A DNA stretch of 64,000 nucleotides from Parapedobacter lycopersici (GTDB lineage: Bacteria; Bacteroidota; Bacteroidia; Sphingobacteriales; Sphingobacteriaceae), in assembly GCF_024643285.1 (NCBI RefSeq), contig NZ_JAMSLW010000008.1:46106-110105 (forward strand). Reading direction: 5' to 3'. Below the pieces are notes generated by a model. The model saw only the letters and a list, made by a program, of their open reading frames with translations. It did not search any database and was not told the DNA's origin. Shown piece by piece: positions 53,978 through 62,846 of the stretch. The position numbers were made by a program, and so were the translations under genes. Each line of letters opens with the position of its first letter. The stretch's first letter is position 1.

Positions 53978-56900
53978 TTAAAATCCTACGGATAAGTTAA
54001 CGCCGAAATTGCGCATCATGGGTAGCGAGGTAGATTCGATACCGATAGACGAATTATCGACATTGAAAGCCGCCCCTTCGGGAGAAAAGCCATCTGTTTT
54101 GCGCTGGAAATAAAACAGGTTTCTTCCATAAACCCCCAATTTGGCGGATTTAACAACCTTATTCGGCAACAGCCTCGCGGGCAATTGATAAGTGAGGTTT
54201 ATTTCGCGCATGGCGATGTAACTCATGTCGTTGATCATCTCCTCGGATACCATCACCTCTTTGTCGCTGGCTACCATGTTCCAGTAGTCCTGCGCCGCAA
54301 CCGGCTTACTGTTTTTTACACCGCTGTTTACCCATTGCCCCGAACCGTCCTGACTGGCAACATATCCGTCGGCCACATACGTGCCGTCGCGCCCCGGAAG
54401 TGTCCTGTTTGTCGTGCCGTAGATTATCTGTTCGCGGTTAGACTGGGAAAAGATGACCCCGCCCTGGCGGATATCCACCAATGCATAGAGGCTGAATCCT
54501 TTATACCTGAAGGTATTGCCGAAACCGCCGAGCCAGTCCGGCTGTGCATTACCCAGATCGGTTTCCACACGGCCGGTTGTGCGTAACGGGAGCCCGGTAT
54601 CCGGATCGATAAGCCGGTTGCCCGCTTCGTCCTTGATCCAGGCAAACTGCGTTCCGATCAGCTGTCCAAATGGTTTGCCCACTTCGGCGACCACATTAAT
54701 ACCCCTGTCGGTTGCCAGCAGGAATGTCTCTACTCCCGGATACAATGATTCTACCTTATTCCGGTTCCGGTTAAAGTTGAACACCGTATTCCACTCAAAA
54801 CCTGATTCCGTCCGGATGGGGGTAGCGCTCAGCATAAATTCAAATCCTTTATTGCTGATTTCACCGGCGTTGATGCGGTTGCGGACGAACAGACTTGAGG
54901 GTGAAATCGGTACGTCAAGGATCTGGTTTTTCGTATTTGCCTCGTAATAGGTGAAGGACAGGGCCAGGCGGTTCCGCAGGAAGTTTACGTCGGCCCCTAC
55001 TTCAACAGAGGTTGTCAGTTCATTTTTTAAATTGGGGTCGGGTATGATCTCGGTATAGGATGCCATGGGCACCCCACCGTGTGTATACTGACTTAAGCTA
55101 TATGTTCCGGTTAACTGATAGGGGTTGCCCGAGCTTCCGGCCTGGGCCCACGATCCGCGGATTTTTAAATAAGATAATACATCCGATTGCCATTTGAAGG
55201 CATCCGACAGGACGAGGCTGGTGCTTACTGAAGGGTAGAAAAAGGAGTTGTTGTCCTTCGAAAGGGTGGATGACCAGTCGTTTCTTGCGGAGAAATCAAC
55301 AAACCAGTAATCCCGGTAGCTGAACTGCCCGGAAAGGTAAGCTGAATTGATCTGCGATTCAATTAAATTGAACAGGTACGAGTTGGTTGTCGTGTTATTG
55401 ATCACGAATAACGAGGGTACAATAAACTGGTTCCCCGTATTTCCGGTTAGCCGAAGGAAACGGCTCTGGTGGCTGCCGCCGACGTTGAAGTTCAGTTTTA
55501 TGTCGTCGGACACCTCGAAATTGGATGTGGCAAGGATATCGTAGTTGTTTTCGCGGGAACGGATAATCTCTTCCCGGATATCGCCCTGTCGGTTCAGGCT
55601 TTGGTAGGTGCCGATGGGCCGGTAGCGGAACCGCTGGTCCGTATAAAAATCGGTGCCTCCTGTCGCCGTTACCGTAAGCCAGGGCGCAAATGTATACGAA
55701 AGGCGTAATAGCCCGATGAGGCGATCCCGTCTATCCTCGTTGTGGTTCTCGTTCACGGTCCAGTACGGGTTGGCGGTTGAACTGTTTGTCGCATATGTTT
55801 TCTCAAGCCCTTCGAACACATTGGAAAAACCGAGCTGCCGCTGCACTTCTTCGGCGGTCCATTTGTATTGCGACATGATGCCATTGCTCAGGCTCCGCGG
55901 CTGGCTGATCAGTAAATAGGCCGGGTTGTCGGCTGCATCGGATAGGGTCGGCCGATTTTCCGCGTTTTGAATAATGTAATTCGCTTTTAAATCGATCTGG
56001 AACTTGTCGGTTATTTTGCCCTGGGTACGTAAACTGAAATTGTTCCGGTTTAGCGTATTCGTTGGGATGTAACCATTAACATGTGTATTGGCATATGAGA
56101 AGCGATAGTTCAGCCGATCGTTACCGCCATCTACACTGAGGTTATTAATAAATTGCTTTTCAGTCTGGAAGAATGATTCGTATGTGTCGGGCTGCGGGGT
56201 AAGATTTAGGATGTTTCCGTATTGATCCTCATAAGGCTGGCCCTCCATCCGTGCACCCCAGCTTGCGCGCGCGGTACGGTCGCGACCGGCACTCATTTTG
56301 GGCATACCCTCAAGTCCTCCGGCGATGGCTTCGGCCATGGAAATGATGCTTCCATCCGCTTTGCGGAAATGGGTAAAAGTACCATTGAGCCCCTGCCCGT
56401 ATTCGTTCTGGAAATCCGGCAGGATCAACGCGTTGCCTATCGCATAGTCTGTATTGTAGTTAATGCTTGTCCGTCCCGCACTTCCGGACTTCGTGGTGAT
56501 CAGGATGACGCCGTTGCTGCCGCGTTGGCCGTATAGCGCGGCGGCATTCGGCCCTTTTAATATGGACATGCTTTCAATGTCATCTGGATTGATGTTGCCG
56601 ATGCCATCGCCGTAATCCGTGCCGCCCCATTGACTGGCCGGCGAAAGATTTTGGTTGTCAATTGGTACGCCATCCACCACGTAAAGCGGTTGGCTGTTTC
56701 CGATGAGCGAATTGTTGCCCCGGATCACCACTTTGGCTGAACCTCCCGCACCGGAGGCGGCGCGGCTGACCCGTACGCCGGCAACTTTGCCCGATAGTGC
56801 GTTGGCCACATTCGTCTCTTTTCCCTGCATGAGTTCTTCTCCTTTGATATCGGCAACGGTATATCCCAGTGCTTTTTTACCCCGTTTGATGCCCAAAGCG

Positions 56901-57325
56901 GTAACGACTACTTCGTCCAGTTCCGCAGCATCCGCTTCAAGCGATATGGTGATGGCTACCTTATCGTTGGCGGCGATGCGGTAATTGGCAAGTACCTTCG
57001 GTTTGAAGCCGATAGAGCTTACGGTAATGGTATAGCCCTGCCCCTCGGGTATTTTTTCGAAGACGAATGTGCCATCATCCGCGGTTGTTGTCACCCGCTT
57101 TAAATCGGTTGCTGCATTTTCCAAGGTTACGGTGGCGGCCAGGACTGGCCGGTTCATACCATCGCGGACAACGCCGCTTATCGTGGCCGAGGTTTGCGCA
57201 GAAACTTGCTGCTGCGCGAGCGTAAGGACCATGAGGAGTCCCAGGAAACATTTTCCCCGCGTGGCTTTCAATAAGGGTACCAACCAGGTATGGGTTGGGT
57301 ACTTGTTACGTGAAAAAAGGTTCAT
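53978..57325 (-). CDS. SusC/RagA TonB-dependent receptor lacking an STN domain
   Basis: The 1115-residue receptor has a signal peptide (cleavage near VSAQ, residue 44), a carboxypeptidase-regulatory-like domain (ATISGVVRDGMNRPVLAATVT, about 48-130), DEVVVTALG, a plug (QPLYVVDGVPIDN, GSNGVILITTKSG) and a long barrel ending GVNLSVGF. No STN domain is visible between the signal peptide and the carboxypeptidase-like domain, in contrast to the receptor at 30917-34345. This is odd because fecR and sigma genes precede it. Leader AACAAATAAACATAAATT precedes the ATG. Confidence 0.94.
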   Translation of the reverse strand: MNLFSRNKYPTHTWLVPLLKATRGKCFLGLLMVLTLAQQQVSAQTSATISGVVRDGMNRPVLAATVTLENAATDLKRVTTTADDGTFVFEKIPEGQGYTITVSSIGFKPKVLANYRIAANDKVAITISLEADAAELDEVVVTALGIKRGKKALGYTVADIKGEELMQGKETNVANALSGKVAGVRVSRAASGAGGSAKVVIRGNNSLIGNSQPLYVVDGVPIDNQNLSPASQWGGTDYGDGIGNINPDDIESMSILKGPNAAALYGQRGSNGVILITTKSGSAGRTSINYNTDYAIGNALILPDFQNEYGQGLNGTFTHFRKADGSIISMAEAIAGGLEGMPKMSAGRDRTARASWGARMEGQPYEDQYGNILNLTPQPDTYESFFQTEKQFINNLSVDGGNDRLNYRFSYANTHVNGYIPTNTLNRNNFSLRTQGKITDKFQIDLKANYIIQNAENRPTLSDAADNPAYLLISQPRSLSNGIMSQYKWTAEEVQRQLGFSNVFEGLEKTYATNSSTANPYWTVNENHNEDRRDRLIGLLRLSYTFAPWLTVTATGGTDFYTDQRFRYRPIGTYQSLNRQGDIREEIIRSRENNYDILATSNFEVSDDIKLNFNVGGSHQSRFLRLTGNTGNQFIVPSLFVINNTTTNSYLFNLIESQINSAYLSGQFSYRDYWFVDFSARNDWSSTLSKDNNSFFYPSVSTSLVLSDAFKWQSDVLSYLKIRGSWAQAGSSGNPYQLTGTYSLSQYTHGGVPMASYTEIIPDPNLKNELTTSVEVGADVNFLRNRLALSFTYYEANTKNQILDVPISPSSLFVRNRINAGEISNKGFEFMLSATPIRTESGFEWNTVFNFNRNRNKVESLYPGVETFLLATDRGINVVAEVGKPFGQLIGTQFAWIKDEAGNRLIDPDTGLPLRTTGRVETDLGNAQPDWLGGFGNTFRYKGFSLYALVDIRQGGVIFSQSNREQIIYGTTNRTLPGRDGTYVADGYVASQDGSGQWVNSGVKNSKPVAAQDYWNMVASDKEVMVSEEMINDMSYIAMREINLTYQLPARLLPNKVVKSAKLGVYGRNLFYFQRKTDGFSPEGAAFNVDNSSIGIESTSLPMMRNFGVNLSVGF

Positions 57326-57373
57326 AATTTATGTTTATTTGTTGTGTAATGATTGGCTGATGATATAGCCGGT

Positions 57374-58465
57374 TTACCGGCCGGGCGCATCAATTTGAAC
57401 GTCAATGTGATGCAGGTATTCGATTTCGTTAATGACCTTTATATAAACGGCTGTGCTTTTTGGAAACGATCCCGTATAGAATTTTTGTCGGATATCGGAT
57501 TCGCGGTAGGTAATCCGGATGTTGTAATTCTGCTGTAAAATCGCAAACACATCCAGCAGGGCCAGGTTGGTAAAACTAATGCCCTGTGCGGTTTCTTCAA
57601 AATATCCTCCCCGGTCCATGTTCGTGTTTTCCCCTGGTTTTCTGACTGCGGAAAGGACTTTTAATTCGGTTCGGTTAAACACGATTTCTTCCTCGGGTTT
57701 GAGTACACTGGTAAATGGCTTATTCGTTGCAGTTTGCCGGCCTTCGACACGGATGCTGCCCTCGATCAGCGAAACCTTTGTGGCATGGGAGGATACCAGT
57801 TCGTCGACCAGGAAAACCGTGCCCAGTGCCTGCGTCGTTAACCCCGACGAGTGAACGATAAAAGGTTTGGTTTTATCTTTGGCAACTTCAAAACGGGCTT
57901 TGCCTTTCAGGCGGAACACCCGGTTAGGGGCGTCCGTGAACTGCTCTGGAAACCGTATTTCGGACTGCGGATAGAGCAGTATGACCGAACCGTCAGCCGG
58001 TTCGAGACGCATGGGCTCATTACCGGAGTTGATGTAGTATAGATTACTGATGGGTGGGTGGGACACCACGGGATTGACGTTATCGATGGTGTCGGCACCG
58101 GTGGTTAGACGGATGGGTTCTGCGACAGCATAATCGGCTTCCTTTATTACACGATCGGGACGATTCAACAGCATTCCCAGGAAAATCAGTATCGCAGCGG
58201 CGCTGGCGCCTGCCATATACAGGAACTTTCGGCGCACCTGTTTTTTGCTGTCATGCTGATGAATGGCATGAAGGAGCTTTTGCTTGATCTTTTCCTCGGG
58301 ATAGGTATCGGGTACGGTATCGTCCAGGTGTTGCCATTCATCAAAGGGGAGCCACTCCGCTAATTTTTCAGGGTGCCGTTGCAGGTAGCGGCTAATGTGT
58401 GCGGCCTCTTCGGGTGTACACTGATGCTGTAAGAAACGTTCGATGTGGTCTTTGGTTATTTTCAT
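57374..58465 (-). CDS. FecR-family anti-sigma regulator (second locus)
   Basis: The 363-residue protein has an N-terminal cytoplasmic part (MKITKDHIERFLQHQCTPEE), one membrane helix at about 80-102, a FecR domain (about 160-260: PQSEIRFPEQFTDAPNRVFRLKGKARFEV) and a C-terminal DUF4974 region (ALLDVFAILQQNYNIRITYRE). It lies between the sigma gene (45-base gap) and the susC gene (48-base gap). Its signal partner is unclear since the neighbouring SusC has no STN domain. Confidence 0.93.
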   Translation of the reverse strand: MKITKDHIERFLQHQCTPEEAAHISRYLQRHPEKLAEWLPFDEWQHLDDTVPDTYPEEKIKQKLLHAIHQHDSKKQVRRKFLYMAGASAAAILIFLGMLLNRPDRVIKEADYAVAEPIRLTTGADTIDNVNPVVSHPPISNLYYINSGNEPMRLEPADGSVILLYPQSEIRFPEQFTDAPNRVFRLKGKARFEVAKDKTKPFIVHSSGLTTQALGTVFLVDELVSSHATKVSLIEGSIRVEGRQTATNKPFTSVLKPEEEIVFNRTELKVLSAVRKPGENTNMDRGGYFEETAQGISFTNLALLDVFAILQQNYNIRITYRESDIRQKFYTGSFPKSTAVYIKVINEIEYLHHIDVQIDAPGR

Positions 58466-58510
58466 CAGTATGGTATACGGATGAAAACACGTTATCCCCC
58501 AACCAACAGC

Positions 58511-59047
58511 CTAAAAAAAATCAATGACAATGCATAAAAGGGAAAGAAGTGATTTTCTTAGCGCCTTGAGGGCTAAATTAATATGGTTTTCAGCAGTTTT
58601 GGGTGAAATGAGCAACCGGCTTGCAATTTCTTTGTGTGTGAGGTTTTCAAACCGGCTCATGATAAAGACCTTGCGCCGCATTTCGGGCAGGGCGTTGATG
58701 GCGTCCTGTAACAAGCCGGACATTTCCTTCGCGTTAAGTAATTCTTCCGGGGAGGCCGTTTGACGCGCTGGGATTACGAGGGATGTACGCAGTCTTTTCC
58801 GCGCGGTTTCTGTCCGGATGAGATCGATGATTGTCGTCCGGACAATGCAGAATAACTGTCTTTCGATGTCAATTTCAGGTTTTGGCTGTTGCAGGTTCCG
58901 CCATAATTTTATGAACGCTTTTTGCACCGTTTCCTCGGCAAGATAGCTGGAGTTCGTTTTTTTCAGCGCATAAGCATACACCCGTTTATTCCATTGGTCA
59001 AATAACGAATCGAAATCAACGGATGATGATTCGGTTCTGCGTTTCAT
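58511..59047 (-). CDS. ECF RNA polymerase sigma-70 factor (second locus)
   Basis: The 178-residue protein has region 2 (DQWNKRVYAYALKKTNSSYLAEETVQKAFIKLW) and region 4 with HTH residues LTHKEIASRLLISPKTAENHI. It has no C-terminal hydrophobic tail of the first sigma factor beyond KSLLSLLCIVIDFF, which is similarly hydrophobic. It lies 47 bases after the galM stop and 45 before fecR; galK, galM, sigma, fecR, susC and susD all run the same way. Confidence 0.93.
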   Translation of the reverse strand: MKRRTESSSVDFDSLFDQWNKRVYAYALKKTNSSYLAEETVQKAFIKLWRNLQQPKPEIDIERQLFCIVRTTIIDLIRTETARKRLRTSLVIPARQTASPEELLNAKEMSGLLQDAINALPEMRRKVFIMSRFENLTHKEIASRLLISPKTAENHINLALKALRKSLLSLLCIVIDFF

Positions 59048-59094
59048 AATTCATCGGGCTTATTGGATAGGCAATATACTATTTTATCAATAGT

Positions 59095-60177
59095 TTACCA
59101 ATCCAGCGTCCGGTCCATGGCCTTCACCACAGAAAACCGATACGTTGTTTCCGATTGGAAGGTCTCGCCGGGCAAAAGCTGGGTGCTGGGAAATTTCGGC
59201 TGGTTGGGTGAGTCGGGGAAATGCTGGGTCTCCAGGCAGAACGCACCGTATTGTCCATAAGGTTTCCCCTGTTTACCGACATCCGCTCCGTCCAGTGCAT
59301 TGCCGGTGTAGAATTGCAGTCCGGGTTCATTTGTGAATACCTCGAGGCAGATACCGCTGTCAGGCGATACGATGGCGGCGGACGGCCCCGGACCGGTATT
59401 CAATACATAGGTATGGTCGTACCCCCCATGGGGTGTCAGCTGGTCATGGGGTTGTCCGATATCGCGTCCGATCGTTTTGGCCTTCCGGAAATCGAACGGT
59501 GTGTTGGCAACAGACGCCACTGCCCCGGTCGGGACCTGGGCCTGGTCCACGGGCAGGTAGTGGTCTGCATTGATCCGTGCCATATGGCCAAGTACATCCC
59601 CATTGCCTTCTCCGTTGAGGTTGAAAAAGGCATGATTGGTCAGGTTGATAACCGTTGGCTCGGTGGTCTCCGCACGGTAGCTGATGATTAGTTCATTGTT
59701 GTCGGTAAGGCGGTATTTGACACGTACGGCCAGCTTTCCCGGAAAGCCTGCTTCCCCGCTGGCCGACACATAATAAAAATCGGCCTGCTGCAGGTAGTTG
59801 ACCCGGCGGTCCCATACCTGCCGGTGAAACCCGTTTTCACCTCCGTGCAGGACGTTGCGTCCGTGGTTGGGTCCAATGGTATGTGTCTGGCCGTCAAGGG
59901 TGAATTTCCCGTCTGCGATGCGGTTGGCAAAGCGGCCGATGGTAGCGCCGTGGTACTGTTCCGCTGCATCGATGTACCCCCTGATGGTGGGAAACCCAAG
60001 CACCACGTCGGTGAGCAGGCCCTCGCGGTCGGGTACCAGCAGGCTCACAATCCGGGCACCGAAGTCGGATAGTGCCACGGTAACCCCGCGGTCATTTTTC
60101 AATATCAGCAGGTGTGTGTTTTTCCCGGCAATCCGGGTGTCGAAATCGACGGCATTTGGTAGCAGATTGTGCAGCAT
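59095..60177 (-). CDS. galM: Galactose mutarotase (aldose 1-epimerase)
   Basis: GalM interconverts alpha- and beta-galactose. The 360-residue protein has the catalytic His in the LTNHAFFNLNG segment, GRFANRIADGKFTLDG and NVLHGGENGFHRQVW typical of the family, and the C-terminal catalytic Glu in FTNEPGLQFYTG... region. No signal peptide, so cytoplasmic. It follows galK by 14 bases; together they start the Leloir pathway, with galT and galE elsewhere. Confidence 0.93.
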   Translation of the reverse strand: MLHNLLPNAVDFDTRIAGKNTHLLILKNDRGVTVALSDFGARIVSLLVPDREGLLTDVVLGFPTIRGYIDAAEQYHGATIGRFANRIADGKFTLDGQTHTIGPNHGRNVLHGGENGFHRQVWDRRVNYLQQADFYYVSASGEAGFPGKLAVRVKYRLTDNNELIISYRAETTEPTVINLTNHAFFNLNGEGNGDVLGHMARINADHYLPVDQAQVPTGAVASVANTPFDFRKAKTIGRDIGQPHDQLTPHGGYDHTYVLNTGPGPSAAIVSPDSGICLEVFTNEPGLQFYTGNALDGADVGKQGKPYGQYGAFCLETQHFPDSPNQPKFPSTQLLPGETFQSETTYRFSVVKAMDRTLDW

Positions 60178-60191
60178 GGCTTATCGCTTGA

Positions 60192-61352
60192 TTAGGATAA
60201 CACTGTGGTCCCTCCCGAAGGCCTGGCCAGGTAAACCTGCAGCTCTTTTCCGGTCTTTCTCCTGTAGGTGTGGGTTATGGCATAAATGACATCCGGTACT
60301 TCCCCGGCTTTTACCATATTAATGGTACAGCCACCGAAACCGCCCCCCATCATGCGGGCACCGAGGACCGCTTCGCGACCCTGCATGAGATCCACCAACA
60401 GGTCCAGTTCGTGGCAGCTTACTTCGTATTGATGCCGGAGCCCTTCATGGGTTTCGAACATGCGCTTTCCAAAGGACATCAAATCATTCTTTTTTAAGTC
60501 GTCGCACCCGTCCTGTACCCGCTGGATCTCCGAAACGACATACAGGCAGCGCTGGTACACGGTTTCGTTGACCGGTTTTACATAACGGTTCAGCTGTTCG
60601 GCCGTCGCATCGCGCAGGCTCGTCACGGCGGGGTGATGCTTCCGGATTAACGCCACGCCACGCTCACACTGTTCGCGCCGTTCATTATAGGCCGATGAGG
60701 CCAGTGAATGCTTTACCCGGGTGTCAAACAGGATGAGTTGTATGTCTGGATGGTTAAATGGAATGTATTCATGGGAAAAATCCGCGCAATCCAGTTTGAT
60801 CAACTGCCGTTCCTGCCCGAACAGGCTGGCAAATTGATCCATCAGCCCGCACTTTACACCCACGAAATCGTTTTCGGCCGCCTGGGCTGCCAGTGCCATA
60901 TCCAGTCTGGAGATGTCCAGCGAAAACAGTTCATTAAGGGCGAATGCCGTTGCGCATTCGAGGGCGGCGGAGGAGGAAAGGCCTGCACCCTGGGGGATGT
61001 CGCCGGCAAAGACGAGGTTGAAGCCCTGCAGGGGGTACTGTGACCGGATGAGCTGCTGCACAACACCCAGTACATAATCCGGCCACAGGAGTCCGGAACG
61101 TTCGATGCCATGCAGCGTTGTGCTGTAGGTCTGGCCCTGGTCGAGGGCATGCAGCTGGATAAGCTGGTCATCCCGTTTCCCGATTGCGGCAACGATCTGC
61201 TTGTCGATGGCCGCGGGGAGTACCCAGCCCTGATTGTAATCGGTATGTTCACCAATCAGGTTAATACGTCCCGGCGAACGGACCAGCAGCGGGTCCTCGC
61301 TGAAAAGGGAGCGATACGTCTGGTGTACCAGGTCGGGGAGGGGAGCAGCCAT
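60192..61352 (-). CDS. galK: Galactokinase
   Basis: GalK phosphorylates galactose at C1. The 386-residue protein has the galactokinase signature GRINLIGEHTDY (residues 28-39), the ATP-binding loop IPQGAGLSSSAALE and the C-terminal GGGFGGCTINMV segment. The start MAAPLPDL was chosen because the longer frame overlaps the dgt promoter region and has no family match. It shares the intergenic space with dgt, transcribed the other way. Confidence 0.96.
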   Translation of the reverse strand: MAAPLPDLVHQTYRSLFSEDPLLVRSPGRINLIGEHTDYNQGWVLPAAIDKQIVAAIGKRDDQLIQLHALDQGQTYSTTLHGIERSGLLWPDYVLGVVQQLIRSQYPLQGFNLVFAGDIPQGAGLSSSAALECATAFALNELFSLDISRLDMALAAQAAENDFVGVKCGLMDQFASLFGQERQLIKLDCADFSHEYIPFNHPDIQLILFDTRVKHSLASSAYNERREQCERGVALIRKHHPAVTSLRDATAEQLNRYVKPVNETVYQRCLYVVSEIQRVQDGCDDLKKNDLMSFGKRMFETHEGLRHQYEVSCHELDLLVDLMQGREAVLGARMMGGGFGGCTINMVKAGEVPDVIYAITHTYRRKTGKELQVYLARPSGGTTVLS

Positions 61353-61457
61353 TGCGGTATTTATGTGTTGTCCAAAGCCAGGTTTAAATGTACGATAAAA
61401 AACGGGGCTCCGCAACCGATGTTTACATTACCGCTACATCACTTTGTGATAATGTGC

Positions 61458-61465
61458 TACCTTTG
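61458..61465 (+). promoter_or_regulatory. -7 element TACCTTTG for dgt (near-leaderless)
   Basis: Consensus element ending 6 bases before the first ATG of dgt at 61472. It lies in the divergent galK-dgt gap. Confidence 0.6.
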
Positions 61466-61471
61466 CGGACT

Positions 61472-62824
61472 ATGATCATGAACTGGCAGCAATTGCTTTC
61501 GGCTAAGCGGTGGGGGTACGAATCCCGCGTGATGGGCGACCAACACGATGCGCGTTCCGAATTTCAGCGGGATTACGACCGGCTGATTTTTTCTTCGCCG
61601 TTTCGTCGCCTGCAGAACAAAACCCAGGTGTTTCCCCTGCCCGGCAGCGTATTTGTACACAACCGGCTTACCCATAGCCTGGAAGTTGCCAGTGTGGGGC
61701 GGTCGCTGGGACGGATTTTCTACAACGAGATGAAAAGGGAGCACCCGGATATCGACCGGGAGCTGCCTTATCTGCAGGAAGTGGGGAATGTCATATCGGC
61801 AGCCTGTTTATCGCATGACCTCGGAAACCCGGCGTTCGGGCATTCCGGCGAATCGGCCATCTCCAATTATTTTACCGATGGTGCAGGCCGCGTTTTTGAA
61901 GGGCAGGTTTCACCGGCGGAATGGGCCGACCTGACCCACTTTGAGGGTAATGCCAATGCACTGCGGATTCTGACGCATCCGTTCGCGGGCAAAGACGAAC
62001 ATGGGTTCGCCCTTACCTACAGCACGCTGGCTGCTATTATTAAATATCCATGCGCCGCCATTGACGGACACGACAAGCGGTCCCACCACCGGAAAAAGTA
62101 CGGTTATTTCCAGTCGGAACGTTCCGCTTTTGAAAAGATCGCCCTGGAAACGGGACTGTTGGGCGATTCGGGTGAACAAGCGGCGTATAAACGCCACCCG
62201 TTGGTTTACCTGGTGGAGGCGGCCGATGACATCTGCTATAACATTATTGACCTTGAGGATGCACACCGGTTGGGCATTTTATCTTACGAACAGGTGGAGC
62301 AGCTGCTGTTGCCGGTGTGCGATGACCCCGCGTTGAAGGTCCGGCTGGAGAAACTCGCGGACTTTGACAGTCGGGTAAGTTTATTGCGTGCAAAAGCAAT
62401 CAATACCCTGATCACTGCCTGCGCAGCCGTGTTTGTCCGGCAGCAGGATACGATTTTACGGGGGCAGTTTACTCAGCCGCTGATCGACGCCGTGGACACC
62501 GGCCTGACGGATGCCATGCAGGCCATTGAGCGGATTTCAGTCGAAAGAATATACAACGCGCCGGCGGTGGTGCAGATTGAGGTGGCAGGATATAAGGTGA
62601 TGGATGGTTTACTCGATGAGTTTGTTCCGGCATACTTAAAACCGAAGCAGTCGAAATACGAAGCCAAGCTGCTGGCCCTGATGCCCCGGCAATTTCTGGC
62701 GCAGCAGCAGGATACGTATTCCCGGATCCGTTCGGTGCTCGACTTTGTTTCTGGAATGACCGATTTATATGCGGTAGAGCTTTACCGTAAAATCAAGGGC
62801 ATTTCATTTCCTTCATTAGATTAA
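61472..62824 (+). CDS. dgt: Deoxyguanosinetriphosphate triphosphohydrolase (dGTPase)
   Basis: Dgt hydrolyses dGTP (and often other dNTPs) to the nucleoside and triphosphate. The 450-residue protein has the HD-domain metal residues in NRLTHSLEVASVG and SHDLGNPAFGHSGE, YQL-like RRLQNKTQVF upstream, and VYLVEAADDICYNIIDLEDA with the last metal Asp. Start could be either ATG at 61472 or 61478; the -7 element favours the first. The unknown gene at 62847 follows by 22 bases. Confidence 0.95.
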   Translation: MIMNWQQLLSAKRWGYESRVMGDQHDARSEFQRDYDRLIFSSPFRRLQNKTQVFPLPGSVFVHNRLTHSLEVASVGRSLGRIFYNEMKREHPDIDRELPYLQEVGNVISAACLSHDLGNPAFGHSGESAISNYFTDGAGRVFEGQVSPAEWADLTHFEGNANALRILTHPFAGKDEHGFALTYSTLAAIIKYPCAAIDGHDKRSHHRKKYGYFQSERSAFEKIALETGLLGDSGEQAAYKRHPLVYLVEAADDICYNIIDLEDAHRLGILSYEQVEQLLLPVCDDPALKVRLEKLADFDSRVSLLRAKAINTLITACAAVFVRQQDTILRGQFTQPLIDAVDTGLTDAMQAIERISVERIYNAPAVVQIEVAGYKVMDGLLDEFVPAYLKPKQSKYEAKLLALMPRQFLAQQQDTYSRIRSVLDFVSGMTDLYAVELYRKIKGISFPSLD

Positions 62825-62846
62825 TTTTTATACGTTATTGCAATCC

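Noticed and set aside
61510..61550. tRNA-like GGGGGTACGAATCCC segment
   Set aside because: It lies inside the dgt coding region and cannot be folded into a cloverleaf with the flanking bases.
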